DNA of 5,772 nucleotides from an uncultured Planctomycetia bacterium (GTDB lineage: Bacteria > Planctomycetota > UBA1135 > GCA-002686595), in the NCBI GenBank assembly GCA_937952135.1, contig CALFYL010000207.1, forward strand, positions 1 through 5,772, given 5' to 3'. Below are positions 1 through 5,720 of this stretch, in pieces. A program made the translations under genes and the position numbers. Below the pieces are notes generated by a model. That model saw nothing but the letters and a program-made list of their open reading frames with translations. It searched no databases and was not told the DNA's origin. Each line of letters starts with the position of its first letter. Position 1 is the stretch's first letter.

Positions 1-11
1 TCGCCTCGCGC

Positions 12-83
12 GTCGCCGCGATGGCCGCCACGGATGTCGCCACGGATGTCGCCACCGCGGTCGCCACGGCGGTCGCTTCGCGC
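12..83. repeat. Degenerate 12-bp tandem repeat, about six units
   Basis: Successive 12-mers starting at 12, 24, 36, 48, 60 and 72 follow a GTCGCCACGGMK-like pattern. The units at 24 and 36 differ at a single base (GCCGCCACGGAT and GTCGCCACGGAT). Those at 48 and 60 end in CGCG and GGCG, and the outer units are more diverged. The period is a multiple of three, so it reads as a tetrapeptide repeat in one + frame (AATD, VATD, VATA, VATA, VASR) and as an Ala/Thr/Val repeat on the - strand. Whether it is translated is unknown. Confidence 0.7.
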
Positions 84-103
84 GGCGCCAAGCTGGCCGC
101 GCA

Positions 104-151
104 CCGCCGATTCTTCCGCCCGCTCGTCCGCCCGTTCGTCCGCACCGTGTT
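104..151. repeat. Second degenerate 12-bp-period repeat
   Basis: The 12-mers at 116 (CCGCCCGCTCGT) and 128 (CCGCCCGTTCGT) differ at one base. The flanking 12-mers at 104 and 140 match them at about 8 of 12 positions. The unit differs from that of the repeat at 12-83, but the period is the same. In the same + frame as the first repeat it reads RRFF, RPLV, RPFV, RTVF. Its function is unknown. Confidence 0.5.
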
Positions 152-294
152 CCTTGGCATGTGCCGCCTCACGCCCCGCCGCGTGGCTCCGAGTGGCTTC
201 GTACGCCGCATCGACCGGTGGCCCGGCTCTCGCGTTGGAACCTCGACCGCCGAGCTCTTCGTCGCCGCGCTTCACAACGCCTGGACTCGCCCGA

Positions 295-328
295 CGCGCC
301 AAAGTGGCGCGCAACTCTCGCTTTTTTT
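295..328 (+). terminator. Hairpin with downstream T7 run (weak terminator candidate)
   Basis: CGCGCCA (295-301) pairs with TGGCGCG (305-311), giving a 7-bp stem with a 3-nt AAG loop. A run of seven T occurs at 322-328. The gap of about 10 nt between stem and T-run is too long for a classical intrinsic terminator. No stop codon closes any + frame before 440, so there is no obvious + strand gene for it to end. It may be a leader structure, or chance in GC-rich DNA. Confidence 0.2.
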
Positions 329-439
329 CGTCGTGGCCCGCGCCCGCTCACCCGGATCTCGGCGCCGCGCGGCTCGCCGCGACCGTCGGCGCCCCCCGAG
401 CGAACTCGCCGTCGCTGGGGTCGCGGCGAGAGTTGTGGC

Positions 440-445
440 TAGAAT
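440..445 (+). promoter_or_regulatory. Possible -10 element of coaD (TAGAAT)
   Basis: TAGAAT matches the sigma-70 type -10 consensus at five of six positions and stands out in AT-poor DNA. No good -35 element lies 16-18 nt upstream and there is no extended -10. Transcription starting about 7 nt downstream would begin at about 452, within a few bases of the coaD ATG at 454, so the transcript would have almost no leader. This is inferred from sequence only. Confidence 0.35.
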
Positions 446-453
446 CCGACCGC

Positions 454-984
454 ATGTCCCCCGCTCCGACTGCGGCGCAGCCCCCGGCGCCGAGCGCGTC
501 GCGCCACGCCTTGTTCCCGGGCTCCTTCGACCCGGTCACCCTCGGCCATCTGGGCGTCATCGAGCGCGCCGCGCGTCTTTTCGAGCACCTCACCGTCGCC
601 GTCGCGCAGCACCCGACGAAGCGCGAGCTGCTGCCGCTCGAACGCCGCGTCGACCTGCTCCGCTCCGCGACCGCGCACCTGCCGAACGTCTCGGTGGCCG
701 TGCTCGGCGGACTGGTCGTCGACGGGTGCCGCCAGCTCGGTGCGAGCATCATCGTGCGCGGCATCCGCAACGCGACGGACTTCGAGTACGAGGCGCAGAT
801 GGCGCGCTCGAACCAGGCCATGGCGCCCCACGTCGACACCGTGTTCATCGCCTCCGACGCCGAGCACGTCCACATCTCGAGCACGCTCGTGCGCCAGGTC
901 GCCGAGCTCGGCGGCCCGCTCGAGATCTTCGTCCCGCCCGCGGTCGCCGCGAGCCTGCGCGACGTCCTCGCCGCCGCGCGTTGA
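454..984 (+). CDS. coaD: Phosphopantetheine adenylyltransferase (CoaD)
   Basis: Cytoplasmic enzyme of coenzyme A synthesis. It transfers AMP from ATP to 4'-phosphopantetheine, giving dephospho-CoA and pyrophosphate. The 176-residue product carries the nucleotidyltransferase signature: PGSFDP at 22-27, then TLGH at 29-32 (the T/SxGH ATP-binding motif, His32). Further matches are Lys56 in the HPTKRELL segment, RGIRNATDFEYE at 102-113 (equivalent of the substrate- and ATP-contacting RGLR...DFEYE of E. coli) and ISSTLVR at 141-147. The family is usually about 160 residues. The extra length is a Pro/Ala-rich N-terminus of about 17 residues before the first strand. ATG 454 is the only ATG close to the domain; a TTG at 511 would start at FPGSFDP and trim the first strand. 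No Shine-Dalgarno motif precedes the start, but TAGAAT ends 8 nt upstream. ridA follows after 43 nt. Identification is secure; the exact N-terminus is less so. Confidence 0.96.
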   Translation: MSPAPTAAQPPAPSASRHALFPGSFDPVTLGHLGVIERAARLFEHLTVAVAQHPTKRELLPLERRVDLLRSATAHLPNVSVAVLGGLVVDGCRQLGASIIVRGIRNATDFEYEAQMARSNQAMAPHVDTVFIASDAEHVHISSTLVRQVAELGGPLEIFVPPAVAASLRDVLAAAR

Positions 985-1027
985 GCCTCCCTCGCGCCCC
1001 CTTCTTCCGTCTCCACCTCCGAGCCCG

Positions 1028-1414
1028 ATGACCGAACGCCGAATCGTCTCCTCGCCCAACGCTCCCAAGGCCATCGGTCCCTACAGCCAGGCGGTCGTCG
1101 CCGGCGGGCTCGTGCACTGCTCCGGCCAGATCGCGCTCGACCCCGCGACGGGCGAGTTCGCCGGCGGCGACGTCGCGGCGCAGACCGAGCGCGTGATGAA
1201 GAACCTGGCCGCGGTGCTCGAGGCGGCGGGCAGCGGTTTCGCGCGCGCGCTGAAGTGCAACGTGTACCTGACCACGATGGAGCACTTCGGGCCGATGAAC
1301 GAGGTCTATGGACGCTACTTCCCGGCCGGTTCCGCGCCCGCGCGGGCCACGGTCGCCGTCGCGCAACTGCCGCGCAACGCGCTGGTCGAGATCGACTGCG
1401 TGGCCCAGGCCTGA
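1028..1414 (+). CDS. ridA: RidA family reactive-intermediate deaminase (YjgF/YER057c/UK114)
   Basis: Small cytoplasmic protein. RidA enzymes are homotrimers that hydrolyse 2-aminoacrylate and related enamine/imine intermediates released by PLP enzymes such as threonine dehydratase, forming 2-ketoacids and ammonia. The 128-residue length equals that of E. coli RidA. Visible family features are GPYSQAV at 17-23, CSGQIALDP at 31-39, NVYLTTMEHF at 78-87, and SAPARATVAVAQLP at 102-115, with Arg106 matching the catalytic Arg105 of E. coli. EIDCVA at 121-126 has Glu121 matching the conserved Glu120. Tyr19 and Ser32 also fit active-site positions. These residues place it in the active RidA group rather than the Rid2-7 groups lacking the arginine, though the subgroup call is by eye. 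The start is set by the usual spacing to the GPYSQ motif; the 20 nt upstream are pyrimidine-rich with no Shine-Dalgarno. It could be co-transcribed with coaD. Confidence 0.95.
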   Translation: MTERRIVSSPNAPKAIGPYSQAVVAGGLVHCSGQIALDPATGEFAGGDVAAQTERVMKNLAAVLEAAGSGFARALKCNVYLTTMEHFGPMNEVYGRYFPAGSAPARATVAVAQLPRNALVEIDCVAQA

Positions 1415-1452
1415 GCGTGCCTTGATCCGAGCGCAACTCCCGAACGCCTGAT

Positions 1453-1471
1453 CCGCGCGGCGTCGACGCGG
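1453..1471 (+). other. Small inverted repeats just before the AlgI-like start
   Basis: The 61-nt gap between ridA and the acyltransferase gene contains CCGCG (1453-1457) facing CGCGG (1467-1471), and a perfect 10-bp palindrome GCGTCGACGC at 1460-1469. The two pairings are mutually exclusive in RNA. They lie where a ribosome binding site would be and end 4 nt before the ATG. A role in start accessibility is conceivable, but such palindromes are common in DNA this GC-rich. Confidence 0.2.
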
Positions 1472-1475
1472 GCCC

Positions 1476-2900
1476 ATGGTCTTCAGTTCGCCGACCTTCC
1501 TGTTCCTGTTCCTGCCGCTGGTGCTGGCGCTCTACGCGCTGGCGCCTCGCGCGCTGCGGAACGTCACGCTGCTCGTCGCGAGCCTCGCGTTCTACGCCTT
1601 CGACCGGCCGGCGATCGCGCTGGTGATGGTGGCGTCGATCGCTCTGAACTGGAGCCTCGGCCTGTGGGTTTCGAGCGCGCGCTCGAACGCGAAACTGGCC
1701 GTCGCGCTCGCGGTCGTGCTCAACCTCGGGCTGCTCGGGTTCTTCAAGTACTGGAACTTCCTGTGGGACAACCTCGAGGCGCTCGGGCTCGGCCTCGAGC
1801 GTTTTCCCGAGGATCCGGTCTCGCTGCCGATCGGCATTTCGTTCTTCACGTTCCAGGCGCTGAGCTACGTGATCGACGTGCAGCGCGGCGAGGGCCGCGC
1901 GCAGCGCAATCCACTGGATTTCGGGCTCTACATCGCCCTGTTCCCGCAGCTCATCGCGGGCCCGATCGTGCGCTACCGCGACATCGCGGAACAGCTCACG
2001 ACGCGCGCGAGCTCGCTCGCGCTGTTCACGCAGGGCGTGCGGCGCTTCGTCGTCGGACTCGGCAAGAAGATGCTGATCGCGAACGTGCTCGCCGAGGTCG
2101 CGGACAAGGTGTACGCGCTCGACCCGAACGTGCTCGATGCGCCGACCGCGTGGCTGGGCGCGCTGTGCTACACGGGGCAGATCTACTTCGATTTCTCGGG
2201 CTACAGCGACATGGCCATCGGCCTGGGGCTGATGTTCGGGTTCCGCTTCCTCGAGAACTTCAACTATCCCTACGTCGCGCGCAGCGTGACCGAGTTCTGG
2301 CGGCGCTGGCACATCTCGCTGTCGAGCTGGTTCCGCGACTACCTCTACATTCCGCTGGGCGGAAACCGCGGAGGCCGCGCGCGCACGTACTTCAACTTGC
2401 TCGCCGTGTTCTTCCTCTGCGGGCTGTGGCACGGCGCGGCGTGGAACTTCGTCGTGTGGGGCCTCTACCACGGCGCGTTCCTGGTCGCCGAGCGCATCGC
2501 GCACGGCGCGGAGCGCGGCCGCGGAAGCTGGCTCGGCCGGCTCTACACGTTGCTCGTGGTCATCGTCGGCTGGGTGTACTTTCGCGCGGCGTCCCTCGAG
2601 CACGCGAGCGAATTCTTGCGCGCGATGTTCGGCTTCGGCGCCGGCGACGGCCGCATCGTGCACGCGGGCCTGTACCTGGGCAGCAGTGTGAAGCTCGCGC
2701 TCGCGGCCGCCGCGATCGGCTCGACGCCGTGGCTGCGCGAGCTCGGCCGCTGGCGCGAAGCGAGGGTCGGCGGTGGGAGCGACGCGCTCGAGATCGGCCT
2801 CGAATCGGGCGCCGTGCTCGGCCTGCTCGCGGTGCTGGTGCTGAGCGCGATGGCGCTCTCGAGCGGCACCTACAACCCCTTCATCTACTACCGCTTCTGA
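1476..2900 (+). CDS. AlgI-family membrane-bound O-acyltransferase (MBOAT)
   Basis: Polytopic inner-membrane acyltransferase of the AlgI branch. Its relatives move acetyl groups across the membrane to a periplasmic partner that acetylates a polysaccharide (alginate, cellulose, peptidoglycan and others). At 474 residues it is in the family range. It opens with MVFSSPTFLFLFLPL, typical of AlgI proteins, and has roughly 10-12 hydrophobic segments. Diagnostic stretches are PIGISFFTFQ at 118-127, LIAGPIVRY in the LFPQLIAGPIVRYRDI segment, FDFSGYSDMAIG at 238-249, FWRRWHISLSSWFRDYL around His279, PLGGNR at 293-298, and GLWHGAAW with the presumed catalytic His at 319. WVYFRA (366-371) is a usual late MBOAT motif. 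All key residues are present. The next gene begins 2 nt after this stop, implying co-translation as an acetylation pair. No Shine-Dalgarno is seen. The acceptor polymer cannot be deduced, so no alg symbol is assigned. Other MBOATs (DltB, PatA) are less likely given the motif matches. Confidence 0.93.
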   Translation: MVFSSPTFLFLFLPLVLALYALAPRALRNVTLLVASLAFYAFDRPAIALVMVASIALNWSLGLWVSSARSNAKLAVALAVVLNLGLLGFFKYWNFLWDNLEALGLGLERFPEDPVSLPIGISFFTFQALSYVIDVQRGEGRAQRNPLDFGLYIALFPQLIAGPIVRYRDIAEQLTTRASSLALFTQGVRRFVVGLGKKMLIANVLAEVADKVYALDPNVLDAPTAWLGALCYTGQIYFDFSGYSDMAIGLGLMFGFRFLENFNYPYVARSVTEFWRRWHISLSSWFRDYLYIPLGGNRGGRARTYFNLLAVFFLCGLWHGAAWNFVVWGLYHGAFLVAERIAHGAERGRGSWLGRLYTLLVVIVGWVYFRAASLEHASEFLRAMFGFGAGDGRIVHAGLYLGSSVKLALAAAAIGSTPWLRELGRWREARVGGGSDALEIGLESGAVLGLLAVLVLSAMALSSGTYNPFIYYRF

Positions 2901-2902
2901 GC

Positions 2903-4495
2903 ATGGAACGCGGCGCGACCTCGAACTTCGCTCGCGGCGCCCAGTGGGTGCTCGCGGTCGCGTTCCTGCTCGCGCTCGCGGCGCCGGCCGTGCTCACCTG
3001 GACCCATCCGCGCCCCGCGAGCGAGCTCGACCGCGAGTTCCGCCGCCCCGCGCCCTGGCCCGCGAAGCCGATCTCTCCCGCGACGCTCGAGGTCTGGCCG
3101 CGCATGTTCGACGCGTGGTTCGCGGACCACTTCGGTCTGCGTTCGACGCTGATCCGCGCGAGCAACGCGCTCAAGCTGCTGGCGCTGGGCGAGTCGCCGA
3201 CCACGGAGATCGTCGTCGGACCCGAGCACTGGATGTTCACGACGCGCGACCGCGCGGTCGACGTGTACCGCGGCGCCGATCCGTTCACCGAGCGCGAGCT
3301 CGAGCTGTGGGCGCAGGTGCTGTCCGATCGTCGCGCGTGGTGCGAAGCGCGCGGAGTTCGCTACCTCTTCGCGATCGCGCCGAACAAGGAGACGATCTAC
3401 CCCGATCGCTGGCCGGCGCGACTCGACAAGGTCGGTCCGACGCGGCGCGAGCAGCTCGTCGAGTTCGTGCGCGGGCGGCCCGACGTGCCGCTGCTCGATC
3501 TGACGGCGGCGCTCGAGCGCGCGCGGCGCGACTTCGCGAGCGAGGGAGACGTCTACTTCCAACTGGGCACGCACTGGAACGACCGTGGCGCGCTCTACGC
3601 GTACCGGGCGCTGCTCGAGCATGCGGCGAGCGAAGTGCCGGGGATCGAGGCGCGCCGCCGCGACGAGTTCGCGTTCGAGCCGACCGAGTTCCAGGACGAC
3701 TCGTGGGCTCGGCGCCTGTACCTCGAGGACGTGCTCGTGCAGCCCAACGTCGAGCTGCGCATGCTGTTCGAGCGCGGAGTCGACGAGGCGTTCTGGCGGA
3801 AGGCGCGCGAAGAGCAGCGCATGTCGATCGACAGCGAGCACCCGAACGCGGACCTGCCGCGCGCGGTCGTGTTCCACGACTCGATGGGCGAGAAGCTGCG
3901 CCCGCTGCTCGCGGAGCACTTCTCGCGCGCGAGTTTTCGGTGGGTCAGCGACTTCGACACCGCGCTCATCGAGCGCGAGAAGCCCGCGATCGTGATCCAG
4001 CTCTTCGTCGAGCGCGCGCTGTCGGCGTTCTCGCTCTCGACCTCGCCGCTCGACACGCCCGAACGCTGCGCGGAGGAGTTCGCCGCTTCGACGCAGGTGC
4101 TCGCGCGCGGGCTCGACGGACTCGGACCCGACCGCTCCGACGCGTCGCGGCCGGTGGAGCTCGAACGCCGCGCCGATGGAGCGCTGCTCGTGCGCTACGG
4201 CGGCGGCGGAGTGCTCCTGCCCGCGTTCGAAACGCCGTCCGGCGCCTGGCCCGTGCTCCGGATCGAGCTCGATGCGCCCGCCGACAGCACGCTGCTCGTC
4301 GAGTTCAAGACGCCGCGCCACGTGGACTACGCGCGGCTCGCGCGCGGCGTACAGCGCCCCGTGAAAGCCGGCTCGAACGTCGTCTTCCTCAAGCTGCGCG
4401 TCCCCGAGCTTTTCGGCCGTTTGCGGCTGCATCCGGGTCTGGCGGCGGGCGAGTACGTCCTGCGCGACCTCGAAGTGCGCGCCGTGCCCGAGTAG
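2903..4495 (+). CDS. AlgJ/AlgX-like SGNH O-acetyltransferase partner with C-terminal beta domain
   Basis: Predicted periplasmic, membrane-anchored partner of the AlgI-like protein, 530 residues. A single hydrophobic segment at about 15-33 follows a short basic N-terminus (signal anchor or signal peptide). AlgJ/X-type features follow: FDAWFADHFGLRSTLIRASN around 70-90, EIVVGPEHWMF (the 'G..gW.F' element), IAPNKETIYP with the usual PxK-x-x-IYP pattern, GTHWNDRGA at 222-230, and VFHDSMGEKLRPLL with candidate nucleophile Ser327. In AlgJ and AlgX the catalytic set is Asp-x-His plus Ser; here His224 and Ser327 are present but the Asp position is Gly222. Residues from about 418 to the end are beta-rich and end in GRLRLHPG..AGEY..RDLEVRA, resembling an appended carbohydrate-binding type sandwich; AlgX likewise has a C-terminal binding module. 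The upstream-extended frame is overlapped by the AlgI-like gene, so ATG 2903, 2 nt after its TGA, is the natural start. Whether it is a transferase, an esterase or only a polymer-binding partner is open. Confidence 0.85.
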   Translation: MERGATSNFARGAQWVLAVAFLLALAAPAVLTWTHPRPASELDREFRRPAPWPAKPISPATLEVWPRMFDAWFADHFGLRSTLIRASNALKLLALGESPTTEIVVGPEHWMFTTRDRAVDVYRGADPFTERELELWAQVLSDRRAWCEARGVRYLFAIAPNKETIYPDRWPARLDKVGPTRREQLVEFVRGRPDVPLLDLTAALERARRDFASEGDVYFQLGTHWNDRGALYAYRALLEHAASEVPGIEARRRDEFAFEPTEFQDDSWARRLYLEDVLVQPNVELRMLFERGVDEAFWRKAREEQRMSIDSEHPNADLPRAVVFHDSMGEKLRPLLAEHFSRASFRWVSDFDTALIEREKPAIVIQLFVERALSAFSLSTSPLDTPERCAEEFAASTQVLARGLDGLGPDRSDASRPVELERRADGALLVRYGGGGVLLPAFETPSGAWPVLRIELDAPADSTLLVEFKTPRHVDYARLARGVQRPVKAGSNVVFLKLRVPELFGRLRLHPGLAAGEYVLRDLEVRAVPE

Positions 4496-4625
4496 ACTCT
4501 TCGCCCTGTTTTCTCGGCGGACCGCCGCTTGGGGCGGACGGCACTTCTCGGCGCTGGCAGCCACTTTCGGGCCTGCGCGCGCCGCACGACTCCCACTCTC
4601 GACTCCCTTTTTCGGGGCGCACTTC
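4496..4625. other. Intergenic gap before ychF with short GC inverted repeats
   Basis: This 130-nt gap separates the acetylation pair from ychF. CGGCGG (4515-4520) faces CCGCCG (4522-4527), and CCGCC (4522-4526) can instead pair with GGCGG (4533-4537), so two alternative small hairpins are possible. No T-run follows them, so an intrinsic terminator is not supported. A T5 run at 4608-4612 lacks a hairpin before it. No TA dinucleotide occurs after the TAG stop region, so no sigma-70 -10 element is recognisable, although ychF is probably transcribed from here or by read-through. Confidence 0.4.
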
Positions 4626-5720
4626 ATGGGCCTTGCCTGCGGCATCGTCGGATTGCCCAACGTCGGCAAATCCACCATCTTCAATGCGATCACGGCGGCC
4701 GGCGCCGAGAGCGCGAACTACCCGTTCTGCACCATCGAGCCGAACATCGGCGTGGTCGACGTGCCGGACGAGAACCTGGAGAAGATCCACCAGTTCCAGC
4801 CCACCGAGCGCATCATCCCCGCTTCGCTGAAGGTGGTCGACATCGCCGGGCTCGTGAAGGGCGCGAGCCAGGGCGAGGGCCTCGGCAACAAGTTCCTCGG
4901 CACGATCAAGGAGTGCGACGCGATCCTGCACGTCGTGCGCTGCTTCGACTCGGGGGACATCATCCACGTGTCCGGCTCGGTGGACCCCGAGCGAGACATC
5001 GAGGTGATCGAGCTCGAGCTCTCGCTCGCCGACCTCGACACCGTGACGCGCGCGATCGACCGCGTCGCGAAGAAGGCGCGCGCGCAGGACAAGGACGCGA
5101 TCTTCGAGATGGGCGTGCTCGAACGCGCGAAGGGCGTGCTCGAGAGCGGCGCCCAGTTGCGCACCGTCGCCTGGACGCCCCAGGAAGCGGCCGTGCTCTA
5201 TCCGCTGTTCCTCATCACGGCCAAGCCGGTGCTGTTCGTCGCGAACGTCGCCGACAACGACCTCGAAGGGCGCTCGCCGCTGGTCGACATCGTGCGCAAG
5301 CACGCGGCGAAGCACGGCGCCGAAGTCGTCGCGCTGTCGGGTGCGATCGAAGGCGAGATCATGGCGCTCGACGCGGCGGACCGCGCCGCGTTCCTCAGCG
5401 ACATGGGCCTCGCCGAGCCCGGCCTGCACCGCTTGATCCGCCAGGCGTACAAGCTGCTCGGACTGCAGACGTACTACACCTGCGGTCCGAAGGAGATCCG
5501 CGCCTGGACCATCCACAAGGGCGACAACGCGCCCAAGGCGGCCGGCGTGATCCACACGGACTTCGAGAAGAGCTTCATCCGCGCGGAGATCTACTCGCTC
5601 GAGGACCTCGTGCACTACAAGACCGAAGCCGCCATCAAAGCGGCCGGAAAGCTGCGCTCGGAAGGCCGCGAGTACGTGATGCGCGAGAACGACATCTGCC
5701 ACTTTTTGATCGGCAAATAG
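4626..5720 (+). CDS. ychF: Ribosome-associated P-loop NTPase YchF (OLA1/Obg-like)
   Basis: Cytoplasmic NTPase of the TRAFAC class that binds ribosomes and, in E. coli and humans, hydrolyses ATP in preference to GTP; it is linked to stress responses and translation. The 364-residue product is almost exactly the E. coli length (363). Visible parts are G1 GLPNVGKST at 9-17, NYPFCTIEPN with Cys35 (the redox-sensitive Cys35 of E. coli), G3 DIAG at 72-75 followed by LVKGASQGEGLGNKFL, HVVRCF...IIHVSG with His114 (the catalytic His114 of E. coli), a charged helical region at about 130-195, and G4 NVAD at 207-210. A C-terminal TGS domain from about 280 has YYTCGPKEIRAWTI, AAGVIHTDFEKSFIRAEI and the closing EGREYVM...HFLIGK. 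The usual G4 in YchF is NxxE, so Asp210 is a mild departure. ATG 4626 matches the universal MG..CGIVGLPNVGKS start. No strong Shine-Dalgarno precedes it. Confidence 0.97.
   Translation: MGLACGIVGLPNVGKSTIFNAITAAGAESANYPFCTIEPNIGVVDVPDENLEKIHQFQPTERIIPASLKVVDIAGLVKGASQGEGLGNKFLGTIKECDAILHVVRCFDSGDIIHVSGSVDPERDIEVIELELSLADLDTVTRAIDRVAKKARAQDKDAIFEMGVLERAKGVLESGAQLRTVAWTPQEAAVLYPLFLITAKPVLFVANVADNDLEGRSPLVDIVRKHAAKHGAEVVALSGAIEGEIMALDAADRAAFLSDMGLAEPGLHRLIRQAYKLLGLQTYYTCGPKEIRAWTIHKGDNAPKAAGVIHTDFEKSFIRAEIYSLEDLVHYKTEAAIKAAGKLRSEGREYVMRENDICHFLIGK

Larger units (their letters stand above)
1..453. other. Upstream stretch without a supportable gene
   Basis: No convincing protein gene is seen here. 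All three + frames are open from the left edge: one closes with TAG at 440-442 and the other two run on into or past coaD. A + strand gene entering from the left could therefore end only at 442. That frame reads as an Arg/Pro-rich string with its poorest GC at third positions, which is not coding-like. Three-base periodicity is visible in about 1-160, where 12-bp repeats create it, and is absent in about 181-240. On the - strand a frame is open from a TGA at 272-274 down to the left edge, with ATG codons at 211 and 160. It could be the start of a leftward gene, but its peptide is Arg-rich and then Ala/Thr/Val-repetitive, and I do not recognise it. The best reading is intergenic DNA, possibly with the 5' end of a divergent gene. 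Confidence 0.5.

Noticed and set aside
34..453. N-terminal extension of coaD of 140 codons
   Set aside because: The frame is open but reads as Arg/Ser/Pro/Ala low complexity with no domain; CoaD proteins are about 160 residues long and the ATG at 454 already gives 176.
21..1031. 336-codon + strand frame covering the repeats and all of coaD
   Set aside because: It overlaps coaD in another frame along its whole length, becomes Arg-rich after about residue 105, and has no family resemblance.
1422..1427. TTGATC as a -35 element for the AlgI-like gene
   Set aside because: No -10-like hexamer lies 16-18 nt downstream; the spacer and expected -10 region are GC-rich.
348..2663. 771-codon open frame on the - strand
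   Set aside because: It lies antisense to coaD, ridA and most of the AlgI-like gene. The translation is Arg/Glu/Ala/Val-rich without domains; such frames arise because stops are rare in high-GC DNA.
1664..2902. Upstream extension of the SGNH protein frame into the AlgI-like gene
   Set aside because: The extension is Arg/Ala-rich and out of frame with the clearly coding MBOAT. The SGNH protein's hydrophobic N-terminus follows ATG 2903, so a fusion is not supported.
4608..4612. T5 run before ychF as an intrinsic terminator for the acetylation pair
   Set aside because: No GC-rich stem-loop directly precedes it.
2888..4693. 601-codon open frame on the - strand
   Set aside because: Antisense shadow of the AlgJ/X-like gene, with low-complexity Arg/Ala/Glu composition and no recognisable motif.
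4389..5702. 437-codon open frame on the - strand
   Set aside because: Antisense to ychF, whose match to the E. coli protein is residue-for-residue at key sites.
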